Origin: Nematostella vectensis
Taxonomy: Eukaryota; Cnidaria; Anthozoa; Actiniaria; Edwardsiidae
DNA length: 64,000 bases
Direction: 5' to 3'
NCBI RefSeq assembly: GCF_932526225.1
Contig: NC_064036.1
Span: 16,702,953-16,766,952 of the forward strand
The notes below the pieces were generated by a model. The model was not told the DNA's origin, did no database searches, and saw nothing but the letters and a program-made list of their open reading frames with translations. Shown one piece after another: positions 29,600-43,600 of the stretch (within the stretch, counting starts at the first letter, position 1; each line of letters begins with the position of its first letter). Made by a program: the position numbers and the translations under genes.

Positions 29600-29862
29600 T
29601 AGCCTGCGTAGCGGCTCAAGGGAAGGGGAGGCCGCTACGCAGGCTACAGCAATTCCTGAGTACACGCCTGACTCAGTTCCCTGCTGGAAGAGGTCTCTTT
29701 TCTCTGTATTTCGCTGGGCTAAAGAAAAGAGGCCTCTGCTACTGCAGGGAACCTACTCCATAACCTCCTTTACAGCCGTCCGCGTATGTCAGTAGCGAAA
29801 GCGCACCAATCTCCCAACAGAGCGCTTTTGCGACTGACAAATGCGGACGGCTTACAAAGGAG
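29600..29862. repeat. Three consecutive inverted-repeat elements
   Basis: Stem 1: arms 29600-29615 and 29631-29646 (TAGCCTGCGTAGCGGC and its exact reverse complement). Stem 2: 29676-29700 with 29721-29752 (GTTCCCTGC, AGAGGTCTCTTTTCT against AGAAAAGAGGCCTCT, GCAGGGAAC). Stem 3: 29765-29804 with 29822-29862 (CTCCTTTACAGCCGTCCGCG against CGGACGGCTTACAAAGGAG). With copy B this makes four fold-backs in under 500 bp between the two genes. Confidence 0.85.
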
Positions 29863-30329
29863 AATATACTGATTCAATTATGATAAAGTAATGGCTTCAG
29901 ATAGAACCCGATCTGTGATATCGAAATTGATTGGCCGAATAGCTATTTGAATTAACTCGTGGTAGTGGTTTTCTACGTTCGTTATGGAGGAATCTAAGTA
30001 GAGATATGCAGAAGCCATTGTTATGTCAAGTCAGACTCTGACTGTATCACATTTTAACCTTTTTTTAATAAACCCAGACATTGTTGACTCTCTGACGTCA
30101 TGGTATACCGCCATTTATAAACTACTTCAACGGTTTGCATAAATAAGGTCCGAAATACACAACGCTTAACGTGACGCGAAAAGTTTGTTTTGAATACGCA
30201 TCAAAATGTCTTTAGCTTGCCATCTCCGCGTACTTCCGCTGGATTTTATGCTTATGAGCTAGCTATTATGACGCTGTGATTGTACGTCCGATCGCTTAAC
30301 TCGCAGAAGTGATCAAAATCGTCAGTTCC

Positions 30330-30402
30330 CAGCGGCAGAGAAGATGACAACTCGTAACATACTGCCCTCGTGAGATGCTAAGACTGTGGACAATATGTCT
30401 GG
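30330..30402 (+). promoter_or_regulatory. Candidate first (5' UTR) exon of gene 2
   Basis: Sequence ending GACAATATGTCTG before a good donor GTAAGACA at 30403, followed by 4 kb of AT-rich intron. The ATG at its end is in a phase (1) that does not fit the next recognised coding exon (phase 0; it would give a stop after ten codons), so this exon is probably untranslated or belongs to another splice form. The transcription start is not visible. Confidence 0.35.
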
Positions 30403-33400
30403 TAAGACAACTAATTGAATTATAGTCGAGATTTCCTTATGTACAATCCTGCTATGAATTGCTCTGTTTTTATGTGTCAAACAATCGCTTTCATGCCGTC
30501 TTTTTCGGTTTAATGGGTCATAATTCTACATACAAAGAATATCGATAATCACACGCCGAAATTAGTGACACGCGAATGCATGCTCTGTTATTTCTAAATT
30601 TGTGAGTTTACAATAATGCCTATGGTATAATAATAAAAATCACCTCTTTTTGCGATTTTGTCGAATTCCTAACGACATAAAATTACGTAGAAAGTTTTTG
30701 GGCTTTTGTTTTCAATGATGATATCATTTTCCGTTTCGGTTTCTTGGCTTTGAGATATATCAATGGTTGCGCACAAATGATGATAGTGACAATAACAATT
30801 GATTGTCATTGTGTCCTTCTTTCATTCATAAACAAGCATAATATGACTTGTTTATCCCTTCTCGACCTTTATTTATTTTTTTTTTTTGTGGTTTGTTATT
30901 TTCAGTATAGTATCACTGACCCTATAACTCTATCGTAGCGACCCCCGGCCATCTTCGACTTATAAAGTAGGTTTACAAAAAACGGGGACTCCCTGATAAC
31001 TTGTTTTTATTTTTGTCTGCGTAATTTAGTTCCATTTTGATTTTTACTCTGCAAAAATGCATGTTTATACGTTATTTTTAGAGAAGGATTTTAGAAAAAA
31101 TAGTAAACTTGAAATGAAAATCTGTTTCCGCGTTCTCGGAGAAATCACGTGCGATTGTCTATTTCCTTTTCGTTTCATTGTTCATATTGTCTTGATTCAT
31201 TTGACAACACGTTTACAGCCAAAAAATGATTTTAAATTGTTTTTTTTCGCTTGTTATAGTAAACAAGAATAATTTGATACTCTATATTTATATGTATAAT
31301 TTAGATACCATCATCACTTACTTCGTCCGATTGATTTACATTAGTAAATCTGTCGATAGTTCTTCGGAAGCCGTTCGTGGCATGTCACGTGTCTTTTGAC
31401 ATGAACCAGCGGAGCAGAAAGTAAATAATGAACCCAGCAGTAGACCCATGAGTAATGCCGGCCTAAATGTCGAATATTCGTTGCTAAAACGTTATAACAT
31501 TAATTAGGTGAACCCGTTAGTTTTTCAACTGGACACCAATGACCTAAGTTCACCACAAAAGCTTAAAATGGTGAGTATATGACGAATATTCATGTCACCG
31601 CATCCGGAAGATGGTAAAAACTTTCTTGATTGTCGACAGGAAAGTTCTTATGTACCATTAATCATCGCATATGTAATCCTATGTATTGTATGTTAAGCTT
31701 GATTTTGTTTGACTATCGAGTTCAGTGTCTTTTGTAAACCTAAGCGCGTGCTTTAGTTGTATTATTCTTATTCGAAAGGCAAACTATCAAAATTTAAACT
31801 CGAGCTTCTCTCGAACCTCGAAACAGTTCTACTGCGAAGATTTACTTATATACTTTTTAATTTAGAATACTTGTTGCTAAAATGATAGAGTTTACTATAT
31901 TAATGCTTTCTAGATTATACTTCCTATGTGATAATAAGTTTAACTGTTTTTTTCTTGCTTAGCTTCTAATGTATAGTCCTAATCTCTCCGTTTGAATTCC
32001 TGGCTGAAAGATTCTGCGGTTCTTTACACTTCCCTTTCGGATGTTTATGCTTCTGTGCAAGTATACGAATGATGTACATGTTATAAGCGTATTTCTAGTT
32101 GACCTCATTGCTTTGATTTTCTCTATGAATGCGGGATTTGTTCCTTTGCTCACGGTCAAATCTTAAGGCCTGTTCTAATAACCTTCCATAGCCCTCAACC
32201 TCACACTTATATATGTATTGTGGTTAAGATTTAAAGAATGTTATCCAACCGCGAATTACTTCTTATAATCTAGTAATCAGTAATAAAAAAAATAAGCAAA
32301 AACTGTTGCTTTTCCAATATTTGTTCCTTGTTACCTAATCTTATAGAATTTCAGTTTCCTTTCTCATATGAACAAATATGCAAGATTATACTTAAGGTAA
32401 TTCCCTTGAATTGCACTGCGCACCCCTTCTGCGCATAGTGGCACGCTCTGTTTGTTCAAATTTTCTGGTATTAAGTGTGTGCGCGCACCACAGTTGTACA
32501 AGAAAACAAAGCAAAAGGTGCACGTTTTTTTTTACTTGAAATCGCTTTGACAGAAAAACGAAGTAGGGGTTACCCCCATTTTTTATTTGGTCAAATAGTT
32601 TAATATATACGGAAAATGATATACTGAAAGAAGACTGTTTAAATAGTGGCGAAAACAGTGTCTTTTAGTGCGATCTCTCAAATGTGATTTGTTTTGAATG
32701 TTAGCTACTACAGTTTTTTGTTTAGGAGATCGGATTTTGGCAGCTCGACAAACAGAACTTAATTTTCTAAAGACTATAGAACTATTTCAAGGAAATTACC
32801 TTAACCAAGTGCACTGGTGTGTTTTCATGAATGTTAGTCAAGCGAATAAGAACTTTTCAGATTTACCAACAGACACTGTGAAATAACAACTGTGTAATGC
32901 AAACAGTGCACATTGGTTTACTAAAACTATGATAATTATATTTAATGAATTTTTTTTGTATTTTTGTGAAGATGTTCAAATAGGCAAATTGTAAATAATA
33001 GTTAAAATGTTATATGTCACAAAACCCTTATCCAATCTGGTAGCTGTTTATGAAAAAATAAAAAATAAACTGTCTCGATAAAAATATGCCATTCAGCAGA
33101 GTCTAAATACTGTAATGCTACTGGGTTTTCAAAAATTGAGTATCGCCTGCACTAAAGTATTATGTTGTCAAAAAGTTTATATTCGCATACCATATTTTAT
33201 GTATAATATTTATGTATAACACGCACTTATGTATAACATGCACTTATGTATAACACCCTGATTTTTGAGGCCATTAAAAAAAAATAGAAAAGTAACAATA
33301 TTTGACAAAAATCCTAGATGAGAAGTGTGTTGAAAAATAATTGTTACATCCACCTTGAAGACATTGAAAACAAGAAGACTTCTTTCTCGCCCGAGTCCTT

Positions 33401-34525
33401 CACTCCATGCTCTCTAAACTTTTTTGCTGATTTAGATTTGGTATGTCAAAACATCACCTTGCTGAGTTTAAATAACTTGATGAAGTTATTCACAGATTGA
33501 AATACTCAAGAGCTTTCTATTGTTTTAATTATTATGCAAATTTGTAACCTCTCAAACAAGAAGTTTTTCATGTATAACATGTACCTTGGTTTTGGAGGTC
33601 ATTTTCACATGACAAAAGTGTGTATTATGCATGAGTAAATATGGTAGCTGTACTGAACAAAATGATTTTTATATTTAAAACAATAGTTCCGTTGTATTTT
33701 TGTATATGTGTTTATGATATTTCCACATGTTTTCTATTTAACTGTCCTAGTGTTATTTCCATGTAGGTGGCTGAAGGGCTTTTGATAGACATTATTTCAA
33801 TAATACAGTGTATATATATCTATTTTATTATACATTCTACTGTAGCTCTGCTTGCTTATACAAGTAGTCTTAATAAACTGCTAAAAAGTAAGATCAACAA
33901 TTTCAAACACATTGATATCTGGAATTATTGCATTAACTGTAAATAAGAAAGACTTTTTAAGATTGGATATGGTAGGGACTTTTATACACTTATATAGGCT
34001 ATAGACTCTTGAAAATATTTGTAAATTATTTTTATTTTTTAAAACATTTTGGTAAAGTGAAAAGCCTTTGGTATAATATTGCTGGGTTTTGTCTATTCGA
34101 TCAAAAAGTATTCATTGGAGTTATTTTTATTATATTTAAATTCTTTGATTGTTTTGTCTGTTCGCTTGAAGGTGTCAGCAGGTAACATGAATTTTAATGA
34201 GTACAATATTTTAGAGATCCATTTTATGCAGATAAAAATAGAAAGTCTCATGTTTCAATAAAACTGTTTTATTTTCAACATAATATGGTGCGTCTGAAGC
34301 CTAGAGTTTTGATATTTTTTAAACACCAATAAAAAAAATCAAAATGTTTCAAGGCCCAAGGCAAAATCCCTCATAATAGACTGAAGTGTTAGTCATCCAA
34401 AATTCAGGACATTCATTAATGCAAAGTAGTAAAAAAAAACATTCTAAATTTGTATATATTTAGATATGGAAGTTCTGATATTGTGTATGATTTATATCCA
34501 AATAAATGTATTTGGTTCTATTTAG
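30403..34525 (+). other. Long first intron region of gene 2
   Basis: AT-rich, with no domain-like coding sequence. A candidate fold-back element lies at 33187-33649 (ACCATATTTTATGTATAA at the left; the right end reads GTGTATTATGCATGAGTAAA then TATGGT, roughly the reverse complement), containing repeats of TTATGTATAACAYGCAC. Confidence 0.45.
31568..31570 (+). other. Candidate start codon of gene 2
   Basis: ATG directly before a consensus donor (GTGAGT at 31571) ends in phase 0 and would join to exon 34526 as M-GKENGTRN. An alternative start is the in-frame ATG at 34577 (MERGYFHVENQ), 14 residues before the conserved SQSF motif, close to the spacing I recall for vertebrate RIPOR proteins. The two cannot be separated here. 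Confidence 0.35.
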
Positions 34526-37500
34526 GGCAAAGAAAATGGAACCAGAAATCCTAGCCGTCATTCCAAGTCACTGCGGATGGAGCGTGGTTACTTTCATGTT
34601 GAAAACCAGGCTCAGCGGTGAGTAAGGGGCAGGAATGATGAAGACCTACACTTCCTCCCTCCACCCCCATAACACACACTTTTGTAGACATTCTTATCAT
34701 ATTAACAATGTTTTGCTTGAGAGAGAGCTTGGGAACTTGCAAGTCTATCAATACTATACAGTTCCAATTTAATTGCATTATATCCCTCAGTTATTTAGTG
34801 TTGCTGCTGGCTGTAGCACTATCCCCTCCCCACTCGACCCCACATTTTGCTTGAGAGGTTGTGTGCTCTAATAACTGAGCTTATGCAGTATATTCTCAGG
34901 TCTCAGTCATTTAGTGTCGCTGCTGGCCGAAGCATTAAGCCTATACCACTCCACCCGGCGCCGGCAGAGCTTGAGAGAAAACACTCACAAAATGTGCGGA
35001 GGCGACCAACAGGCTTGTTCAGGTCCAAACCTGCTGTCAAAATTCCAAGAGTTGAAAGCACCCTCAATATGTTCACAAGGCTACAGTCAGCCCTGGGGTA
35101 TGTAGCAGTAGTTCTGTTGTTCTAATGATGAATAGAAATTAAAATCATTTTGTAGATTTAATCAAATGCTTACATCAAAGTCCTTTTTCAGAAATCATTG
35201 TAATAAGACAGCCCTGAACAAATCTATATTATTCCTGTAAATTCTTCAAAATCTTAATCTCACATTTTTTAAAAATATTTCTGTACTTTTTACCTGTGGA
35301 CACCCCACTAGCCTGTGTGGTTCTACTCTAAAAACCCTGCCCCTTTGGCACAGGCTTTAATGCTTTTGCCAGGGGCATTGGATTTAGCAATAATTAAAAA
35401 AATAATTGACGGTTCTTTAGCAGTTTGACTTCTTTTAAGCAGTCAAAATCCCTCTCTTAAAAGTGAAGAGTTAAGGATTAGTAGTCATTATAACAATGTT
35501 GTACTAGTACTGGGGGTGCTGTTTGTTTGTTTTTTGACTAGGGAGTGTGCAAAGTACCTTCAGGGCGCTCTGAATAGTGTGGAACCAAAGGTAGGTGGAG
35601 TTGTTCCATCTCCGTAGCATTATACTGCACCACCATAGCATTATACTGCACCACCATAGCATTATATTGTGCCATCATAGCATTATACTGTGCCGTCATA
35701 GCATTACACTGCACCACCATAGCATTATACTGTGCCATCATAGCATTATACTGTGCCATCATAGCATTATACTGTGCCATCATAGCATTATACTGTGCCG
35801 TCATAGCATTATACTGCACCACCATAGCATTATACTGTGCCATCATAGCATTGTACTGTGCCGTCATAGCATTATACTGTGCCGTCATAGCATTATACTG
35901 CACCACCATAGCATTGTACTGCACCACCATAGCATTATACTGTGTCACCATAGCATTATACTGTGCCATCATAGCATTATACTGTGCCATCATAGCATTA
36001 TACTGTGCCATCATAGCATTATACTGTGCCTTCATAGCATTATACTACACCACCATAGCATTATACTGTGCCACCATAGCATTATACTGTGCCATCATAG
36101 CATTATACTGTGCCATCATAGCATTATACTGTGCCACCATAGCATTATACTGTGTAGCATTATACTGTGCCATCATAGTATTATACTGTGCCATCATAAT
36201 ATTATACTGCACCACCATAGCATTATACTGTGCCTTCATACATTGTACTGTGCCACTATAGCATTGTACTGTGCCACTATAGTATTATACTGTACCATTA
36301 TAGCATTATACTGTACCATCATAGCATTATACTGTACCATCATAGCATTATACTGTGCCATCATAGCATTATACTGTGCCATCATACAGTATATACTGTG
36401 CCCTCATACATTATACTGTGTCACCATACAATATACTGTGCCTTCATAGCAATATTGTATACTGTACCATGATAGCATTATACTGTGTATAATGTGTAGT
36501 ATGGTAGCATACTACAGTATAATGATTTCTTTTTTTTTTGTGGGGGGGGGGGGGGGGGGAGATTATCCACTTTACTCCCCTAATATGCCCTTGGATGGAA
36601 ATGGTCCACTACTGCTCTGCAATCATTATTGGTACCCTACTTTGTTGCATGGTTTTTGTTCATCTGATATATGACTCTTTTGTAGAGAAAGCGGCTTGTG
36701 GAGCAGAGAATAAGGTATGTATTTTACTTATTATAAAGACTTCTTATTACTGCCGTAAGCCTGTCTGTGTTTATTTGGTTTACACTTCTTAAATACGATC
36801 ATTTCTTCTTCAAAAGTAAACACAACAACTTTGTCACTTTTTTCAGGTTACTAGAATCAAGACTTCATGAGGTACATGTGTTAGCTAAAACCATGTTTAA
36901 GAGCTGAATCTGTGACTCTTGTTGTACAACACCTTAAAGGGAAAGCCAACAAATAATGTATTCAATTTTACAGAAATTCCAAGAAAATAATTCCATGTCT
37001 TGAATATATCAAGATCTGCTTTAATTCATACAATTCAAAATTACTGAAATTTTACTGGAAAATCCAATTTAAGCAATCATTTGCCCATCCTAGAAGGTGT
37101 ATGTAACCGCCCTAAAATGTTCTGTCTGATGAACATAAATTAGTAAGGGGCCTTGTTTATAAACAATTAACATGTTGCAGCATTTTTCACTTTCTTCTTG
37201 TTGTATTTGTTTGGTGTATTGTTTTATTCTATTCTTTCTCTGGTGTATTGTAAATTTTATTTTATTCTTAGTCTGGTGTGTATATTTTTTAGATGGATGA
37301 CTTGTTTCAGCTTTATTTGTATGAACAAAAGATAAGAGAAGGTATGGGCTGTAGTAATTTTACTGTATTGATGGTTTTGTATGGGCTACTTGACTGTAAA
37401 CAGACTAATACAGCATAAGTTTTCTGTGGGCCATGTTAACACAACAAGCTGCCATTAGAGGAGAGGCCATTAAGAGACCAAATAATTATGTACTACATTT

Positions 37501-37628
37501 TGTTACAGTATGGTGTTATAGTTCTCAATAAATCCACAGGATCCAAGAATCTAATGGATGCTCTAGTGGACCAGGGTTCAAAAGAAGGGCTTGCCAAATG
37601 CAAGACAAGTTTTAAAGAGTGTACTGAG
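34526..37628 (+). other. RIPOR N-terminal region (exons 1-7 of the coding part)
   Basis: Residues about 1-177. Contains RSQSFSVAAGR, a basic region with RRRPTGLFRSKPAVKIP, then helical segments TRLQSALGECAKYLQGAL, RLVEQRIRLLESRLHEMD and DLFQLYLYEQKIREGSKN. In vertebrate RIPORs the corresponding helical region takes part in Rho binding. The helical block is about 25 residues shorter than the human RIPOR1 version as I recall it, so a small exon could be missing between 35590 and 36686. Confidence 0.8.
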
Positions 37629-40600
37629 GTAAGCATACAGTCTTTAACAAGCTTGGTTGCAAAGGCTAGCATTGTAACCAAGGCTTTGTTGCCAAAACTA
37701 TTATGGCTACCAAAACTTTGTTGCCAAGGCTAGCATGGTAACAAAAGCTTTTTTTGACAAGACCAGTATGGTAACCAAGGCTTTGTTGCCAAGGCTAGCA
37801 TGGTTACCAAGGCTTTGTTGCCAAGACCAGTATGGCTATCAAGGCTTTGTTGCCAAGGCTAGCATGGTAACCAAGGCTTTGTTGCTAAGGCCAGTATGGT
37901 TACCAAGACTTTGTTGCCAAGGCTAGCATGGTTACCAAGGCTTTGTCACCAAGGCTAGCATGGTGCAGGATTTGTGTGACTTTGTTTGCCATTGCTTCTC
38001 AACCTCATTTCATATAACATACTGTGTACAATTCTATGTTACAGAGAACCCCCCCTAGAGCTCCCTTAATCTAAATCAACTTACTTTGTTCTGCAGAGGT
38101 TATGTTCTTTAGAAGAGGAACTTGAGAGCAAGCTGGGAATTTTCAGATTTAAAATTGAAGGTAATAATTAGGTCAGGAATTTATTTACTGTATGACACTT
38201 ACAAAGCTGTAGCACACCCTTTGTTTAAACCGACATAAACCTAAAAAAGAAATAAAATAAATTTAAGGCTATTGATTTACCTAAGCTTTTTGTTGAAGTT
38301 TCTTATTCTCAAATTTGAATTTGGCAACTAGGAAAGTTGTGCTGTTTTGTGTTTAGAACACAGTACTGTACATGCATCGAATGCAGAGTACTATGGTGTA
38401 TGCCTTATTTTGGCACTAGCATCCTTGTTGAACATGTAGCATTCTGCCTAGTTCTACCTTTCATAGTGAAAAAGGGTGCCATTAACCTTTGTTCTTCCCA
38501 AGGTCTTGTGGGTTTTGGACGTCTCTGCAGTGGGGACACGTACGATGTGAGTTTGCACACTTGTCACAGTTTGGATTTGATACTGCTCCATTGAGAATTT
38601 GTTCATAGGCTGTGCGCATGGGCAACTAATCTCCAGCCCTTTCTTCCCTCCTCCGACATGACAGAATTTTTCATACATGCTTCAGACTCCTTTAAAATGG
38701 ATGATTTTCACTTACTTTCCCTCTTTTAGCTCAGGGGTCGACGTAAAATGAATGTCCCTTTTCAATTTGAAATGCAGGTTAACTAAGCTACTAAGATGGT
38801 TTATTTTTTCCCCAAGGTCTTCATCAAGCATGGTTTCTCCTTCAAATGGAAGTCTCGTTGCAAAGTAGATCGAGAGGGTCAAAAGTGGATTGATGGAGAG
38901 GTGAGTGTGAAGAGTAGCCAAGGCTGATCTCTATGGTGTCATAAACATATGAATTATCCCCTTTAAGAATCTGCCTCACCCTCGTCGCATGCTCCTACAA
39001 GATTCTTTGTTAATTATGTAAAACGTTTGGTCTATTTAAAGAGCAGCAAAAAAGATCATACTTGCTAGTCAATTGATTATTGCATGTATTTTATGCTTCT
39101 CAATTGTTTTTTTTCTCTTGTTCTATTCACAGTTTACCCTTCCTCCTGGTATTAATGATGAGTTATCTATGCGTGTTATTGAAATGCGTAAAATCCAAGC
39201 AAATGTGTCTGTCGGTAGCGTAGTGCTGAAGTCGCGGAACTACATAAAGGCTAGGCCTCAGGTTTGTGCAATCTCAGATGCTTTAGCAATGCAAATTCTT
39301 CAGTCTCGCTCTATAAATACCGTCTTATGGCTTTCCATGGGTACTTTTTTAGATTAATTGCTACATTAGATGTCAATCAAAATTATTTTATAATATGTTC
39401 TTTCATGTGATTTGTCCCCAGTCTTTCTCGGTTCCTCTGAACAGAACAGGTTCCATGAAGCTGAAACTAACAGTTGAATGGAGGTATGTCAAGCAAACAG
39501 TTTTTTGGCGTAACGGTCCTTTCCACACTTGCTTGTGCCAACTTTAAAAAGTAATCAGTTTATTTTATTTAAGACCTCGTTTGCAATGATTTTTGGTAAA
39601 CATACGCGTTTTTGTCTAGACCTTTCTCAGGAACTGCTGGCGAGAACACGCTAAGGTCCAAGAGACCACAGAGTTTGCTCTCTGAAGTGATTTTTGTCCC
39701 AGGAAGCCCAAATCAGGACTCGCAAATGTCAGTGTCTACCAGCCCTGCACATAGTGCCAACAGTGATAGACAACATAACAGGTATGCTTATAACATTACC
39801 AGGTAATAGTGTAGTGTATCCATGGAAACAAGTACCAAGTATGCTTAAATAACAGCTGTGCACATAGTGCCAACAGTGATAGACGCTATGAAAGACTTGA
39901 CTCAATGACACCTCTAAGGTCTTACGAGGAACATCAAGGAAAGCGGTCAAACACGGCCAACAGTTTACCAAGAACATGCTACGTGTATTAAAAAAACATC
40001 CTTCCGGGACATAAACGATTGTTGTTATCGTTGGTTTACTGTTCTGATGACCATATTTAAACGGAAGTTTAACCAGCACTGTACATAGCGACTACGCTGA
40101 CAAGTGACGTAAAATATTCGCTTGTACTAGCCTTGCAAAGTGACCGCAGAAACAGGTAGCAACATAGATATACTTTGTCACTCTATGTGGTACCGGTTAG
40201 GTTGTGGTACAGCTTTTTGCCCCTCTGGTAACAGTTTCGTTGTTTTTAGTAATGAAGGTCTAGACGAAGAGGAAGGAGCAAGCTATAAGATGTCGCCAGC
40301 AGAGCGGGTCAGTATGCCCCACAAAGTCTTACAATTTTATATAATTAAACTTATAATCCAACGCAACCTTTTCTCTTTATTAGACGATCACAATGTTTAA
40401 AATGATAATAGTTATCAAATTAAATTTCAGTTTGATGTATTCACACTGCTGGCAGTTCTTCAAAGAAATTCCCTCCTTAATTTTTCTTTAACTTCCATTC
40501 AAGCAGCACCAAGCGGCTTTATTGCATATATTTTAACCATGCGCACTATTGCTGACAATATTTTTTTAACTCTTTCAGCATGTACCAGTTGCCATTATCG

Positions 40601-43600
40601 AGGAGGTCCCACCTGTTTTTGAGAGAAATTATTCCTTTGATAATAGCATTCCTGAGGAGCCTGAGGAGTTCCGGCATTCAACATCCTTGGACCGCGCCCT
40701 TCAGCATCTTATTCCTACATTCCAGACATATAAAGGTAAACCCCGTCTTCTGCACTTTATTCTTACGGTCAGGACTTACAAAGCTAACATAAGATTACAG
40801 GACATACAAAGGTAACATAAGATGACATGACATACAAAGGTGACATAAGATGACAGGACTTACAAAAGTAACATAAGATGATAGGACATACAAAGGTAAC
40901 ATAAGATGACAGGACATACAAAGGTGACATACGATGACAGGGCATACAAAGGTGACATAAGATGACAGGACATACAAAGGTAACATAAGATGACAGGACA
41001 TACAAAGGTGACATAAGATGACAGGACATACACAGGTGACATGAGATGACAGGACTTACAAAGCTAACATAAGATGACAGGACATACAAAGGTACCATAA
41101 GATGACAGTACATACAAAGGTGACATACGATGACAGGACATACAAAGGTACCATAAGATGACAGTACATACAAAGGTGACATACGATGACAGGACATACA
41201 AAGGTAACATAAGATGACAGGACATACAAAGGTGACATACAATGACAGGACATACAAAGGTACCATAAGATGACAGGTCATACAAAGGTGACATACGATG
41301 ACAGGACATACAAAGGTGACATAAGATGACAGGACATACAAAGGTAACATAAGATGACAGGACATACAAAGGTAACATAAGATGACAGGACATACAAAGG
41401 TGACATAAGATGACAGGACATACAAAGGTAACATACGATGACAGGACATACAAAGGTAACATAAGATGACAGGACATACAAAGGTAACATAAGATGACAG
41501 GACATACAAAGGTGAGATGACAGAACATACAAAGGTAACATAAGATAACAGGACATACAAAGGTGGGATGACAAAACATACAAAGGTGACATAAGATGAC
41601 AGGACATACAAAGGTGACATAAGATGACAGGACATACAAAGGTAACATAAGATGACAGGACATACAAAGGTGACATAAGATGACAGGACATACAAAGGTG
41701 AGATGACAGAACATACAAAGGTAACATAAGATGACAGGACATACAAAGGTGAGATGACAGAACATACAAAGGTGACATAAGATGACAGGACATACAAAGG
41801 TGACATAAGATGACAGGACATACAAAGGTTACATAAGATGACAGGACATACAAAGGTAACATAAGATGACAGGACATACAAAGGTGACATAAGATGACAG
41901 GACATACAAAGGTTACATAAGATGACAGGACATACAAAGGTAACATAAGATGACAGGACATACAAAGGTGACATAAGATGACAGGACATACAAAGGTAAC
42001 GTACGATGACAGGACATACAAAGGTAACATAAGATGACAGGACATACAAACGTGACATAAGATGACAGGACATACAAAGGTGACATAAGATGACAGGACA
42101 TACAAAGGTACCATAAGATGACAGGACATACAAAGGTAACATAAGATGACAGGACATACAAAGGTGACATAAGATGACAGGACATACAAAGGTGACATAA
42201 GATGACAGGACATACAAAGGTAACATAAGATGACAGGACATACAAAGGTGACATAATATGACAGGACATACAAAGGTGACATAAGATGACAGGACATACA
42301 AAGGTAACATAAGATGACAGGACATACAAAGGTGACATAAGATGACAGGACATACAAAGGTAACATAAGATGACAGGACATACAAAGGTGACACAAGATG
42401 ACAGGACATACAAAGGTAACATACGATGACAGGACATACAAAGGTAACATAAGATGACAGGATATACAAAGGTAAGATAAGATGACAGGATATACAAAGG
42501 TGACATAGGATGACATACTTTTTTCTCGTTTTTTGCAGATCAGTTTAATGAATTTAATTTAATGATTAGACAACTGGAAAAGATCGAGGAACTGTTGAAG
42601 GTAACGTACTGTTTCAAAGAAAATAACAAACCTAGCCAATGCCGCGACTAGCTGACTAATCAAAAACAGCTGAGGGAAAATTACGCGGAGGTTGTTGAAA
42701 TACCCACAGCGGTGGAGAAGAGTGACCTGTATGTGTCATCAGTAAAGGAATCTGTATGGCGCCAGAATGAGGACAAAATTCGGTTGGCAATTCACGTCCA
42801 AGTACACCAATATACATATTCATACCCTAACACTAACCAGCTAACCCTAATTATAAATCTCACCTTGTCTATATTAGTGTACTTCGACGAATTTAAAACA
42901 CAAAGCTTGATTTTTTGTTTTGTGTTACTGATGATTCCGTATAGTGATAACGTTGGTTTCGTGCTCTCATATTTTGATGTCTAAACTTCAGCCTTACAAA
43001 CCATACAATGTTGGTTATATGAACCGTGGACTATTACACAACGTACCTTCCATCAGTCGATGGCTTCGCGGGTTTTCTGTTAGTATAGTTATGATAATTC
43101 GCAACTTTTATGACGCAGTTCTCACTTAGCAAATAATCGCTTTAATGATAACAATAATAACACTGAAATGCTCTAATATCATACTTATTTTCCACAGCCG
43201 CATTTGCCCACGTGCATGAAAGATATAAGGCACGCAAGAGTTCACATAATGGCATGTCCTCTTAGCTAAATTAATATAAGCTCAACTAAAGCTGACGATA
43301 ATCTCTGCATCGAAAGTTGGGATTACGATCGTTTGAACATTCGTTGTCAATCAATATATTCACTTCAAACCAGATCCAGCTGTATAAGAAACTCCACTTG
43401 GCCTTGAGCTATTTTATCCCTTCAGCCAGAATCATTTGGATACAATTATTTTCACTGATAGTCATTGCGATAGATAGCAAACTCGGCTAAAGTTGTCTTC
43501 TTTTGCGGTTTGATAAATGTGATCGTTGTATTTCAGAAGTGCAGTCTGTCTCGCTCCTCCATCTCCATATCAGTAGAGAGCGCACTGGAAAGCTTCGACT

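Noticed and set aside
30396-30402. ATGTCTG as start codon of RIPOR
   Set aside because: Its phase (1) joined to exon 34526 gives a stop after ten codons; kept only as a possible 5' UTR exon.
35538-36472. Frames rich in HSIILHH or QYNAMMA repeats
   Set aside because: Readings of a 21-bp intronic array in several frames and both strands.
37501-37539. Upstream acceptor (TTACAG at 37503-37508) for RIPOR exon 37540
   Set aside because: It has the better pyrimidine tract, but from the preceding phase-1 exon it runs into TAA after eight codons; the AG at 37538-37539 keeps the frame.
40784-42516. Minus-strand frames of 400-560 codons (YVTFVCPVILC repeats)
   Set aside because: Antisense reading of the 28-bp array in a RIPOR intron.
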